Shown here: positions 24,563 to 32,691 of the stretch, one piece after another
Numbering within the stretch: position 1 is the stretch's first letter
Layout of the letters: each line of letters starts with the position of its first letter
Source of the DNA: Bernardetia sp.
GTDB lineage: Bacteria; Bacteroidota; Bacteroidia; Cytophagales; Bernardetiaceae
Direction: 5' to 3'
NCBI RefSeq assembly: GCF_020630935.1
Contig: NZ_JAHDIG010000036.1
Span: 1-35,838, forward strand
Length of the DNA stretch: 35,838 nt
Position numbers and translations under genes: made by a program
The notes under the pieces: generated by a model
Seen by the model: the letters and a program-made list of their open reading frames with translations, nothing else
Told to the model about the DNA's origin: nothing
Database searches by the model: none

Positions 24563-25669
24563 TTACCTCAAAAGTCTAGCAATCTGAACTGATAAATCCA
24601 TAAAAACGATTTTAGAGTTTGCATTTCGTTCCAAATGAAAATAGGCTTCGTCTATCTTTTCTACCAACGAAAAAATATTTCGCTCATCAATTACCTTAGC
24701 AAAATTTTCTACAAACTTTAGTGTTTCGGATTCTGTACGGATAAGCTGCTGTGTTCCAAAATTAGAAATTAAAGATTCTCTCAAAATAGTAAGAGCATAC
24801 TGCAAAAGCGTTTTTTGTCCTTCTTTTCCCAAGCTGTGAAACAAATCGGCTTGCTCTACAAAGCCAGCATAATCGTGCTTAAAACAAAGTCGCATCCAAT
24901 CTCTAAACCATTCTTGATTTTTATTTTGTGTATGCTTACTCAGTTTCATCGCCTCGTTCAAATTCCCATCTACCAAAGGCGCAATTTCGGCAGCTTCATT
25001 TTCTTTGATATTCTGACTTATCAAATACTCTTTCACTTCTGCATCCGAATAACGAGGAACTTGAATAAGTTGGCAACGAGAAAGAATAGTAGAAAGTATT
25101 TTATCTGTTTTTTCGCTTACTAATAAGAAAATGGTTTTCTTTGGAGGTTCTTCTAATCCTTTCAAAAGTGCATTGGCAGCACTTGCATTCATATATTCTG
25201 GCAACCACAAAATCAGAATTTTATAGCCTCCTTCATACGCTTTCAAGGATAAAATTTTTGAAATATAACGGCTTTCTGCCACCGAAATACTAAACTGTTT
25301 CCCTTCTGTATCCAAATATTCTGACCAATCTTGCAAAACTGGAAATTTGCTTTTTGGTAAAAATTCTCTCCAGCCTTTCATAAACTCTTCTCTCTCTTTA
25401 TAGGCTTTTGCTTTGGCTGTTGGAAAGACAAAATGCAAATCTGGATGAATTAGTTTTTTATAGCGCACACACGAACTACATCTTCCACAGGCATCATTTT
25501 CTTGTTTGTTCTCACAGCTCAAAAATGTTGCATACGCCCACGCTAACGAAAGTGCCGTACTTCCTTCATAGCCTAAAAAAAGCTGTGCATGTGCTACATG
25601 GTTATTATGAACAGCCGTAGTAAGTGTTTTTTTGAGAGATTCTAAACCAAGTATATCAGAGAAAAGCAT
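24563..25669 (-). CDS. holB: DNA polymerase III delta' subunit
   Basis: This is the clamp-loader subunit that, with delta and gamma/tau, opens the sliding clamp. The 368-residue protein shows AHAQLFLGYEGSTALSLAWAYA in place of a Walker A loop, as expected for a non-hydrolysing delta'. It has a four-Cys zinc knuckle at Cys52, Cys61, Cys64 and Cys67 (CGRCSSC), and HPDLHFVFP after it. The NALLKGLEEPPKKTIFLLVSEK block corresponds to the Walker B/sensor region. ILSRCQLIQVP contains the conserved SRC motif of clamp-loader proteins, which contacts a neighbour's ATP. The C-terminal domain is helical. It is a single gene; the composite repeat lies on its 3' side. Confidence 0.95.
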   Translation of the reverse strand: MLFSDILGLESLKKTLTTAVHNNHVAHAQLFLGYEGSTALSLAWAYATFLSCENKQENDACGRCSSCVRYKKLIHPDLHFVFPTAKAKAYKEREEFMKGWREFLPKSKFPVLQDWSEYLDTEGKQFSISVAESRYISKILSLKAYEGGYKILILWLPEYMNASAANALLKGLEEPPKKTIFLLVSEKTDKILSTILSRCQLIQVPRYSDAEVKEYLISQNIKENEAAEIAPLVDGNLNEAMKLSKHTQNKNQEWFRDWMRLCFKHDYAGFVEQADLFHSLGKEGQKTLLQYALTILRESLISNFGTQQLIRTESETLKFVENFAKVIDERNIFSLVEKIDEAYFHLERNANSKIVFMDLSVQIARLLR

Positions 25670-25836
25670 TGTATCTTAACGATTAATTATTAGTGATAAG
25701 TGATTAATGAATACGAAAATCATTTACATTAATCTTTATTTGAACCCCTCCAATCTTTCAAAAAAAACAGATAAAAGTTCAAAGCTATAAACAAAGATAA
25801 CAAAACATTTTCCTTTGCTTTTTGATTTTATAAGCT

Positions 25837-26277
25837 ATGAAATTAATTATAGAAACTCCGATTGCTCGTTCGGCAAGTGAAGTTTGGAAAGGCTTTACAG
25901 AAGAACTTTTTTTACAACTTAGTCCACCTTTTCCAAAGCTCAAACTCAATCGTTTTGATGGCTGCAAAGTAGGCGATGAAGTACATTTAGAATTAGATTT
26001 TGGAATTTATAGCTCTAAGTGGATTTCTTATATCGTAGAACAAGCCGAAACAGAAAGCGAAATTTATTTTGTAGATACAGCCAATGATTTGCCTTTTCCT
26101 CTCAAAACTTGGAAACACCACCACAGAATTAAAAAAATAGATGAGAATAATTGTATCATTATCGATGATATTGATTATTATACTTCTTCAAAAGCCTTAG
26201 ATGCTGTTATTTATCCAGGGATGTGGGCGCAATTTGCGTATAGAAGCCCAGTTTATAAAAAGTTTTTTGAAGAATAA
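25837..26277 (+). CDS. SRPBCC (START-like) ligand-binding protein
   Basis: The 146-residue protein has the SRPBCC pattern: an N-terminal strand (MKLIIETPIA) followed by the 'SASEVWKGF' helix, antiparallel strands (GDEVHLELDF, SKWISYIVEQAE, EIYFVDTAND), the segment PLKTWKHHHRIKKIDENNCIIIDDIDY, and a long C-terminal helix (DAVIYPGMWAQFAYRSPVYKKFFE). This fold binds hydrophobic ligands in a cavity. Members with this PFPLKTWKH..R segment are common hypothetical proteins in Bacteroidota with no defined substrate. There is no signal peptide. It is followed after 88 bases by the NRDE gene on the same strand, so the two may be co-transcribed. Confidence 0.7.
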   Translation: MKLIIETPIARSASEVWKGFTEELFLQLSPPFPKLKLNRFDGCKVGDEVHLELDFGIYSSKWISYIVEQAETESEIYFVDTANDLPFPLKTWKHHHRIKKIDENNCIIIDDIDYYTSSKALDAVIYPGMWAQFAYRSPVYKKFFEE

Positions 26278-26365
26278 AATGCGTAATTTTGGGTTTTACT
26301 CTATTGTTAAAGTTAAAGGCAAACCTTTAACCTACATCATACATTTGTAATTCGTAATTCATTTC

Positions 26366-27139
26366 ATGTGTACACTCACTTTTGTTCCTTTAGAAAAAGG
26401 AAATTTTCTTCTGACTTCTAGCCGAGACGAGCAAAAAACTCGTAAAAACTCTCAGCTTCCCACTTTCACAGAAATAAACAAGACAAAAATCCTTCGCCCT
26501 GTCGATGGCGACGCTGGAGGCTCTTGGATTGGAATAAATGACAAAGGTCGTACGCTTTGCCTTTTAAATGGAGCTTTTAAAAAGCACGTCAGAAACACGC
26601 CGTACAGAAAAAGTAGAGGAATTATTCTGATGGAACTTTTGGCAACAAAAAATCAAGAAGACATTGAAAATTATGACTTTAGCAAAATAGAATCTTTTAC
26701 ACTTGTTTGGATTGAAAAAACCAAAATGTCTGTTTCTCTGACTGAATACCGTTGGGTAGAAGAAGAAAACAAACTTTACAAAAAAAATATAGATACAAAG
26801 TTTGCCTATATCTGGTCATCTGCTACGCTTTACACTTCTGAAGTAGCCGAAAAACGAGAAGAATGGTTTGAAGAGTGGTTAGAATTCTATCTTAAAAAAG
26901 GACAGAAATTAGATACAATTTCACAAATCTTGTGGCATTTTCACGTCAAGGGAGGAGAAAAACAAAATGCTACGCCAAGAGAGCAAATTATGATGAGTGA
27001 CCCTTATGGTGGAACGGTTAGCCTGACACAAATCATCTCACATTTTGATAAAAACACTCCAAACAATAAACTCTCTATGAAACATTATAATCTCAATACA
27101 ATGAAGAGTAGTTTGGATGAGATGGAGGTAAAATCATAA
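26366..27139 (+). CDS. NRDE/TANGO2 family protein
   Basis: The 257-residue protein begins MCTLTFVP with a Cys at position 2, the candidate N-terminal nucleophile of the Ntn-hydrolase-like TANGO2 family. The name-giving NRDE tetrad is SRDE here (TSSRDEQKTR, residues 18-26), and the conserved DGDAGGSWIGINDKG and CLLNGAF follow. The C-terminal SDPYGGTVSLTQII segment fits the family's closing strands. TANGO2 relatives have been linked to acyl-CoA or haem handling in eukaryotes, but the bacterial role is unclear. The start is fixed by the Cys2 rule. It ends at a strong terminator shared with leucine dehydrogenase. Confidence 0.85.
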   Translation: MCTLTFVPLEKGNFLLTSSRDEQKTRKNSQLPTFTEINKTKILRPVDGDAGGSWIGINDKGRTLCLLNGAFKKHVRNTPYRKSRGIILMELLATKNQEDIENYDFSKIESFTLVWIEKTKMSVSLTEYRWVEEENKLYKKNIDTKFAYIWSSATLYTSEVAEKREEWFEEWLEFYLKKGQKLDTISQILWHFHVKGGEKQNATPREQIMMSDPYGGTVSLTQIISHFDKNTPNNKLSMKHYNLNTMKSSLDEMEVKS

Positions 27140-27141
27140 AC

Positions 27142-27180
27142 AAAAAAAGCGAATTGTATTTTCTACAATTCGCTTTTTTT
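27142..27180. terminator. Bidirectional intrinsic terminator
   Basis: A perfect 17-bp stem AAAAAAAGCGAATTGTA pairs with TACAATTCGCTTTTTTT around a 5-nt loop, three bases after the NRDE stop codon, with A and T runs on both sides. It serves the NRDE gene and, from the other strand, leucine dehydrogenase. Confidence 0.85.
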
Positions 27181-27188
27181 ATGAATTG

Positions 27189-27221
27189 AACCGTCAACGA
27201 GACGTGAAGTCGTCGTTGAGG
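27189..27221. repeat. CGTCGTT-type intergenic repeat, copy 1
   Basis: AACCGTCAACGAG is followed after 9 bases by CGTCGTTGAGG. TCAACGA and TCGTTGA form a 7-bp inverted pair. The same two half-units, in the other order, occur at 31630-31661, and a diverged minus-strand copy lies at 28412-28446. Confidence 0.5.
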
Positions 27222-27229
27222 ATATTTCC

Positions 27230-28324
27230 TTATCTCACAGTTTTGATATGAGCAATTTGGTCGATTCTTTCTTGTGCAATCTGAATCGCTACATTTTGAG
27301 CATTTTTATTTTCATCTTGCGACTGTGTGATTACTTCCAAACACATATCGTAAAGACGTTCTGTTTTCTGAACTACCCACTCACGAGGAAGAGAAGCATA
27401 TTCTGAATACACATTAATTACACCACCAGAATTAATCAAAAAGTCTGGTACATAAATAATTCCACGCTCAAGGCAAGCATTACCGTGGATTGTCTCGTCT
27501 TTGAGCTGATTGTTAGCACAACCTGCAATAATCTGACACTTCAAACGACTAAGTGTTTCGTCGTTTACTGTCGCACCAAGCGCACAAGGAGAATAAATAT
27601 CAACGTCCAAATCATAGATTTCTTCCAAGCCTACAATTTCTACGTTATATTTATTAGCAATATCTATCAAACGGTCTTCATATACGTCTGTAACATAGAT
27701 TTTTGCACCTTCTTTGGCTAAATGTTCAATGATGTATTCGCCGACGTGTCCTGCACCCTGTACAGAAACTTTTTTGCCTTCTAAACTATCACTTCCATAA
27801 GCCTTTTTTGCTGCTGCTTTCATTCCCATATACGTACCCAAGGCAGTAAATGGAGAAGGGTCGCCCGAACCACCACGATTTTCAGCCAAGCCTGTTACAT
27901 GTTTGGTTTCCATTGCAATATAGTCCATATCAATCGTCGACATTCCTACGTCTTCGGCAGTGATATATTTTCCATTGAGGCTTTCTACAAACTTACCAAA
28001 ACGACGCAAAAGAGCTTCATTTTTTTGAGTGCGTGCATCGCCAATAATTACAGCTTTTCCACCACCAAGATTAAGCCCAGCGATAGAGTTTTTATACGAC
28101 ATACCACGAGAAAGACGAAGGGCATCCGTTACTGCTTCCGTACTTGTGGCATAGTTCCACATTCTAGTTCCACCCAAGGCAGGTCCTAAAACGGTAGAGT
28201 GAATACCGATGATGGCACGAAGTCCAGAGTGTTTGTCTTGGCAAAAAACAAGATTTTCGTGTCCCATTTTTTGCATTTGTTCCATTACAGATTCTGTTGT
28301 CGGAGGAGTGAGTGTTGCTACCAT
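27230..28324 (-). CDS. Leucine dehydrogenase (Leu/Phe/Val dehydrogenase family)
   Basis: This 364-residue NAD-dependent amino acid dehydrogenase oxidatively deaminates branched-chain amino acids to keto acids, or aminates in reverse. GPALGGTRMW is the substrate-binding loop. The paired lysines of Bacillus LeuDH (Lys68 and Lys80) appear as Lys78 (MSYKNSIAGL) and Lys90 (NLGGGKAVI). The NAD-binding GAGHVG is at 190-195. ITAEDVGMSTIDMDYI matches the family. The length and lack of extra domains fit the octameric leucine dehydrogenase; valine or phenylalanine preference cannot be excluded. Bacteroidota use it to make branched precursors of iso-fatty acids. It is a single gene. Confidence 0.9.
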   Translation of the reverse strand: MVATLTPPTTESVMEQMQKMGHENLVFCQDKHSGLRAIIGIHSTVLGPALGGTRMWNYATSTEAVTDALRLSRGMSYKNSIAGLNLGGGKAVIIGDARTQKNEALLRRFGKFVESLNGKYITAEDVGMSTIDMDYIAMETKHVTGLAENRGGSGDPSPFTALGTYMGMKAAAKKAYGSDSLEGKKVSVQGAGHVGEYIIEHLAKEGAKIYVTDVYEDRLIDIANKYNVEIVGLEEIYDLDVDIYSPCALGATVNDETLSRLKCQIIAGCANNQLKDETIHGNACLERGIIYVPDFLINSGGVINVYSEYASLPREWVVQKTERLYDMCLEVITQSQDENKNAQNVAIQIAQERIDQIAHIKTVR

Positions 28325-28373
28325 AGTTTTTAAAGAGGAAAAGAGGTAATAAGTATGTTTGTGTTGTTAATTA

Positions 28374-28396
28374 GTTGTTGATGAAGACACCAACAA
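28374..28396. repeat. TTGTTGGTGT-type palindrome, copy 2
   Basis: The minus strand reads TTGTTGGTGTC then TTCATCAACAA, an imperfect stem of the same arm as the palindrome at 20784-20815 but with a shorter loop. It lacks a T-run, so it is not an obvious terminator. Confidence 0.4.
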
Positions 28397-28411
28397 GGGC
28401 AAGGTTAAGTT

Positions 28412-28446
28412 TAATCCTCGTTTATGGTTAAAAACCTAAACGACGC
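28412..28446 (-). repeat. CGTCGTT-type intergenic repeat, diverged copy
   Basis: On the minus strand CGTCGTTTAGG is followed by AACCATAAACGAGG. This has the order of the copy at 31630-31661 (CGTCGTTGAGG, then AACCGTCAACGAGG). The arm change TTGA to TTTA is matched by TCAA to TAAA on the other arm, so pairing is kept. Confidence 0.45.
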
Positions 28447-28899
28447 TTTTTATTTTTTTAAAAGAATATTTCGTTCTATTTAATGATTGTATCTACAACT
28501 TTACAAATAAAGAATTTTATTAATGTTGATTGGTTAAATTCTACTCTAAAACAAAATATAATTTTGAAGTCTATTTTTAGAAAGAATTTTATTCGTAGAA
28601 CTGATTTTTTAATTCTCTGTTCACAAAAATATAATAATTATTGAATAAATCGCTATCTAACTGATATTCAATTAGTAAGCTATTTAATTTTACTTAAAAA
28701 TTCGTTTCATAAAATATACATATCACAAAATAAAAATTTGATTTATGACTATTTTTCAATGTGAATAAATTGTTAAGTAATAAAAATACAGTAGGAAATT
28801 TTTTTTCATTTTTTCTAAAAAAAAATCGATTATTTTCGATATTTCAACCTTTGAAGTCCATTTTGCGTTAGTTTGTCTTTATCTACACACCTAAAATCT

Positions 28900-29769
28900 A
28901 TGAAGTATATTCGGACGATGCTCCATCCACTACGCCCCTTTTTGCCAGCTTCTTTGCTGCTTGCCACTTTGCTATGGTTTGGATATTCTCATTTTTTGAA
29001 AGAAAAATATACAGAAAATGAAAAAATGATTTTTGAGGAAGGGATTAGATTAACTAAAGAACTGTCTTATCAATACTATGAAGAGTTTACAGTTGATGAA
29101 GGAATTATTTATGAAGGAGATTATATAAGAGAATTTGCCATGCGAAAAGCATATTCAGAATTATACACAATAGATAGAAAGCTAGATAGTTTAAAACAAA
29201 CATTGATTGTAAATGAGCTTGATAATATAAAATTTTTAGAAAATACAGAAATTCCAATTACGTCTATTTTTGAAAAATATGTAACAGAGGCACAAGAAAT
29301 AGCTCCACTTCTTAAAGAAAGATATACGAATTTTGAATTAGAAGATGGCTTAGATAACTCACAACTCAACCAACTTTATTTTTCTAGGGATAGTTTGGAA
29401 AGTAAATATCATTTAGCTCGTTTTCAAACTCAACTGACAAAAATGTATGCTGATGATATTCAGTTGATAAGGCAAAAAACAATCACAAATAAAATAGAAG
29501 CTATTCTATCCAATTATGTAACGACTATTCACCTTTCAGAAAATAGAAACTATAACAGTCCAGATGGACGAAATAATGCCTTGTATCTTACTACATTATT
29601 TCCTTTTGATACTATAATTACAAAAATTATTGAACCTAGAAATTTAGAAACTCAATTCGACGAAAAAGGATTTTTGATTATTCCTCCTTCTCTAAGAAAA
29701 CAAAATACTAAGTTAGTAATCAAAATAATCTCAGAAACAGATTCAGTCTCTTTTACTTATAAAAGGTAA
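28900..29769 (+). CDS. Locus B gene 1: membrane-anchored periplasmic protein, paralog of locus A gene 1
   Basis: The ATG at 28900 (289 residues) is preferred over a TTG at 28873; a further ATG at 28918 would start MLHPLRPFLP and is also possible. A membrane helix (FLPASLLLATLLWFGYSHF) is followed by a helical region and a beta-rich C-terminus. Three blocks match locus A gene 1: ERYTNFELEDGLDNSQLNQL, LARFQTQLTKMYADDIQLI, and PRNLETQFDEKGFLIIPPS. The protein has no Cys pairs, no signal-peptidase site after the helix and no catalytic signature, so it should stay anchored with the bulk in the periplasm. The next gene starts four bases after its stop, so the pair is an operon like the gene 1-gene 2 pair of locus A. 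Confidence 0.75.
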   Translation: MKYIRTMLHPLRPFLPASLLLATLLWFGYSHFLKEKYTENEKMIFEEGIRLTKELSYQYYEEFTVDEGIIYEGDYIREFAMRKAYSELYTIDRKLDSLKQTLIVNELDNIKFLENTEIPITSIFEKYVTEAQEIAPLLKERYTNFELEDGLDNSQLNQLYFSRDSLESKYHLARFQTQLTKMYADDIQLIRQKTITNKIEAILSNYVTTIHLSENRNYNSPDGRNNALYLTTLFPFDTIITKIIEPRNLETQFDEKGFLIIPPSLRKQNTKLVIKIISETDSVSFTYKR

Positions 29770-29773
29770 GTTT

Positions 29774-30520
29774 ATGAAAAGAACAAAACAAAATATTGCA
29801 ATATCGTTGTGGATGCTTCTTTCTCTGTTTTGGGGATGCTACTATTCGTTTTACAGTCTGAGACACTCTGAGCAGAAGCAAGCAATAACCATTACACAAC
29901 AAAAAACTAAAGAACTTAGCCAAAAGCTGCACATACAAAAAGCAAAAAGAATAAACATCGACATAAAAAAGCACGGAAACAATCCAAGAGATAGACAGCT
30001 ATATAACCAAATTACGATGGCTTACTCAGACGTTAAAAAGCTCTATGCTAATGCCCCAATTAGTATTGACAATTTAAAACCGTTTCTTTCTGATAGTGTC
30101 GCTTTGTACTTACACTTAGAAACTAAACCTCTTGAAGATATAGATAATCAAATAATAGAAGATATTTATCAACACAACTTATATCAAAGAGTACAAGGTT
30201 TACTTTACAAAGAGTATTCACGACTTTATGGAATACACTGTGGTTTTAATAACGTTTTTTTGATGACTTCTAGTGACACAACTCTAGGATTTTATGGACT
30301 TGATGTATCTGATTACGTGGAAATTCCAAAGAGAGATATTACAATACTAAATCAAAAGTATAGAGAAGATATAGAAGGAGTACTATTTTTTAAAAACAAC
30401 ATTAATAAACCAGTAATTTTTCAAGTCGATACGCATACAGACGATGGAGTTATAAGCAAAAAATATAAAGTCAAGGCTAAAAAACATTTACAGCCTTTTG
30501 ACTACGAAGAAATAAAATAG
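29774..30520 (+). CDS. Locus B gene 2: membrane-anchored protein, paralog of locus A genes 2 and 3
   Basis: The 248-residue protein has an N-terminal membrane helix (ISLWMLLSLFWGCYYSFYSL, about residues 10-29), then a helical, Lys/Gln-rich stretch and a C-terminal beta-rich part. The SLxxKLH and APISIDNLKPF regions correspond to locus A gene 2 (KSIQLTH, GVISLDDMKEY), and the end YKVKAKKHLQPFDYEEIK to locus A gene 3. One such gene here therefore corresponds to two tandem ones in locus A. No known family is recognised. Its operon partner lies immediately upstream; the DUF457 hydrolase starts 47 bases downstream and might be co-transcribed. Confidence 0.75.
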   Translation: MKRTKQNIAISLWMLLSLFWGCYYSFYSLRHSEQKQAITITQQKTKELSQKLHIQKAKRINIDIKKHGNNPRDRQLYNQITMAYSDVKKLYANAPISIDNLKPFLSDSVALYLHLETKPLEDIDNQIIEDIYQHNLYQRVQGLLYKEYSRLYGIHCGFNNVFLMTSSDTTLGFYGLDVSDYVEIPKRDITILNQKYREDIEGVLFFKNNINKPVIFQVDTHTDDGVISKKYKVKAKKHLQPFDYEEIK

Positions 30521-30567
30521 CTTTCACTACTTTTTTCCAGTTTGGAAGACTGTCATACAAAAAAAAT

Positions 30568-31626
30568 ATGGATTCACTCACACAAATTGTATTAGGAGCA
30601 GCCGTTGGCGAGCTTGTCGCAGGAAAAAGAATTGGCAACCAAGCGATGCTTTGGGGCGCAGTCGCTGGAACAATTCCAGATTTAGATGTTTTGGCAAATC
30701 CTTTTTTGGATATCGTACAAGAGTTGCGTTGGCACAGAAGCCTTATGCACTCAGTTTTGTTTGCCATTTTGGTTGCGCCACTTTTAGGTTGGCTTTTCAA
30801 TCGTTTGGGAACAAAATATAATCTCAAATACCTGTCAGAAATGAGTTTTTGGCGTTGGACAAATCTATTTTTTTGGGGAATGCTCACCCACTCGTGGCTA
30901 GATATTTTTACGACGTGGGGAACAAAAATATTTTATCCTTTTTCTGATTATGGCTATGCGACCAAAACCGTTTTCGTAGTTGATTTTTTCTATACTGTTC
31001 CGTTCTTGATTTTGCTGCTTTGGGCTAGGTTTTTACCTGCTTTTAAAGACAAACTCTACAATAAAAAGCGAGCTTTTTTAGTGTGGTTTGGCGTAGGAAT
31101 GTCATCTTTTTATTTGCTTATGGGTGTAGTGAATCAGCAGCGAGTGAATATCGTTTTTGAAGAAAACTTAAAAGCTCAAAATATAGATTATCTGCGCTAT
31201 GACACCAAAACAACACCATTAAATATTTTACTTTGGAACAATATCGTAGAAACTGAAAACGGTTATTATAGTGGGTATTATTCTGTATTAGATAAAGATA
31301 AAACTATAAAATACCATTACTTTGACAAAAACTGGGAGCTTCTAGCCCCTATCAAAGACAACAAAAAAGTACAACAACTCTTGGAAGTTCCACAAGGCTA
31401 TTATACTGTCAAAACGTACCAAGAAGACGAAAATAAAATGTATCAAATCAATGACCTTCGTTTTGGGCAGTTAGACGGCTGGCAAAATGGAGATGGCGAT
31501 TTTGTTTTTACGTACTTGATTACAGAAGACAAAGATGGAAAGCTCTCTTTTGAGCAAAAGAGAAACAAATTTGATGAAGGTTTTCAGCTGATGATGCAGC
31601 TTTTAGGAAGAGCTTTGGGTAAATAG
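30568..31626 (+). CDS. Membrane-bound metal-dependent hydrolase (DUF457/YdjM-like)
   Basis: The 352-residue protein begins MDSLTQIVLGAAVGELVAGK, the usual opening of the YdjM/DUF457 family. Likely metal ligands are visible: PDLDVL (Asp38, Asp40), WHRSLMHS (His56, His61) and LTHSWLDIFTTWGT (His and Asp around residue 110). These sit between about five membrane helices in residues 25-205. The C-terminal 150 residues are soluble and unique to the Bacteroidota version. Members are thought to be phospholipase- or hydrolase-like inner-membrane proteins; the substrate is unknown. It converges on the TM2 gene across a CGTCGTT-type repeat. Confidence 0.85.
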   Translation: MDSLTQIVLGAAVGELVAGKRIGNQAMLWGAVAGTIPDLDVLANPFLDIVQELRWHRSLMHSVLFAILVAPLLGWLFNRLGTKYNLKYLSEMSFWRWTNLFFWGMLTHSWLDIFTTWGTKIFYPFSDYGYATKTVFVVDFFYTVPFLILLLWARFLPAFKDKLYNKKRAFLVWFGVGMSSFYLLMGVVNQQRVNIVFEENLKAQNIDYLRYDTKTTPLNILLWNNIVETENGYYSGYYSVLDKDKTIKYHYFDKNWELLAPIKDNKKVQQLLEVPQGYYTVKTYQEDENKMYQINDLRFGQLDGWQNGDGDFVFTYLITEDKDGKLSFEQKRNKFDEGFQLMMQLLGRALGK

Positions 31627-31629
31627 GAA

Positions 31630-31661
31630 AACCGTCGTTGAGGTCAGAACCGTCAACGAGG
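31630..31661. repeat. CGTCGTT-type intergenic repeat, copy 2
   Basis: AACCGTCGTTGAGG and AACCGTCAACGAGG follow one another with four bases between. They are direct repeats except that the central GTT is replaced by its complement AAC, which also makes TCGTTGA and TCAACGA an inverted pair. It sits between converging genes, where no other terminator is seen. Confidence 0.5.
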
Positions 31662-31665
31662 TTTA

Positions 31666-32691
31666 TTATTCTTTTGGCAACACATTTGAAAACTCAAAAG
31701 GAGAAATCACTTCGCCCACAGTAGCTTTGTAAGTTTGTCCTTCAATTTGTTCTATTCGCATAAAGAAAGTAAGTGTTTCATCAAAATATTCCCAAACAGT
31801 AACTTTATTTGCAGCCGTTTTAGCTGTAATTTCGTGTCTCCATCCTGTTTTTGAGTTTTCTCTAAAATAATCAATATCTTGATAACTCAATACCGATGGA
31901 GGACGTTTGTTGCTCTGAATTTCATCTTCTAATTCTCTATCAATCGCAAAAATATTTACTTTTCTTGCCAAAATGGTGTGAAGCTGCGTTCCTTCATTTC
32001 TCATATACAGGTGAAGTGTTTCCTTTTCATTGATGAGACGAAATTCTTTTCCACTATTTCCATTATCCCAATCGTATTGCCATTCTTGTACGGTTTCCCA
32101 TGTGGTAAGGTCAAAATCCACTAAAAAACCAGCCTTAAGATTCACAATACTAAGTCGCATAGGGTCAGCTTCTGGCGTTTCCAATACTCTTGGAGCAATT
32201 GGGCGTATTTTAGAAATATTTTTCTTAGCAAGATTAATATTTGTGTCTTGTCCTTTTTTCTGTAAATCGTAAGGCGTTCGGAGCATAAACCTAGAACCTT
32301 TTGCCGAAGAAGCCAATGTAGAACTTGTTGTTTGCGTATTTCGAAGTCCGTAACGATATTTTACTAAAACGTGTCGGAGTGTTTGGTCGGCTACCTTATT
32401 GTTGTAGGACTCCACCATTGAAGGGATTCTAAATAAATCTATAAACCACCAAATACCAAAGCCTCCTGCCGTAAACCAATACAAAAACTGTAACACCCAC
32501 TGATTCAGATAAGCGTAATGTGTTCCGAAAACAAGCAGATTCAGAATATAACCTATCGAAGTAGTGCGTGCATTTCGATTGTACTCTTCAAAAAATTCTC
32601 TTTGTGCTTCTTGTGGCAATTCTGAAAGTTGTGCAGTAACAGCATACGGAAGTTCACGAGTAAGAGAAGGAGGTAAAATTAAATTTCCCAT
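31666..32691 (-). CDS. TM2-domain protein with a long C-terminal domain
   Basis: The 341-residue protein has, at about residues 44-92, two membrane helices in the TM2 pattern: an ILNLLVFGTHYAYL helix, then FLYWFTAGGFGIWWFIDLFRIP with the family's GGFGIWWxxDL motif. Before it lies a soluble segment rich in Glu (ELPQEAQREFFEEYN). After it come about 250 residues of soluble sequence ending in strands (KETLHLYMRNEG, VTVWEYFDETLTFFMRI). TM2 domains occur in eukaryotic and bacterial proteins with mostly unknown roles; the bacterial domain usually forms nearly the whole protein, so this long tail is notable. It is a single gene with no recognised partner. Confidence 0.75.
   Translation of the reverse strand: MGNLILPPSLTRELPYAVTAQLSELPQEAQREFFEEYNRNARTTSIGYILNLLVFGTHYAYLNQWVLQFLYWFTAGGFGIWWFIDLFRIPSMVESYNNKVADQTLRHVLVKYRYGLRNTQTTSSTLASSAKGSRFMLRTPYDLQKKGQDTNINLAKKNISKIRPIAPRVLETPEADPMRLSIVNLKAGFLVDFDLTTWETVQEWQYDWDNGNSGKEFRLINEKETLHLYMRNEGTQLHTILARKVNIFAIDRELEDEIQSNKRPPSVLSYQDIDYFRENSKTGWRHEITAKTAANKVTVWEYFDETLTFFMRIEQIEGQTYKATVGEVISPFEFSNVLPKE

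Larger units (their letters stand above)
28325..28899. other. Long AT-rich spacer between leucine dehydrogenase and locus B
   Basis: This stretch of 575 bases between divergent genes has no credible coding sequence. Its left part holds two palindromic repeats (28374-28396 and 28412-28446). The rest, from 28447, is extremely AT-rich with many homopolymer runs (for example around 28800-28830) and no structure I can name. The locus B promoter must lie at its right end; TTAGTTTG at 28868-28875 is one mismatch from TAnnTTTG but unsupported by a -33 element. Confidence 0.45.

Noticed and set aside
28873-28899. TTG start for locus B gene 1
   Set aside because: It adds nine residues with no counterpart in locus A gene 1; the ATG at 28900 fits better.
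28447-28899. A small RNA or hidden gene in the long spacer before locus B
   Set aside because: Only extreme AT content and homopolymer runs are visible; no stem with a T-run, conserved motif or plausible coding frame could be defended.
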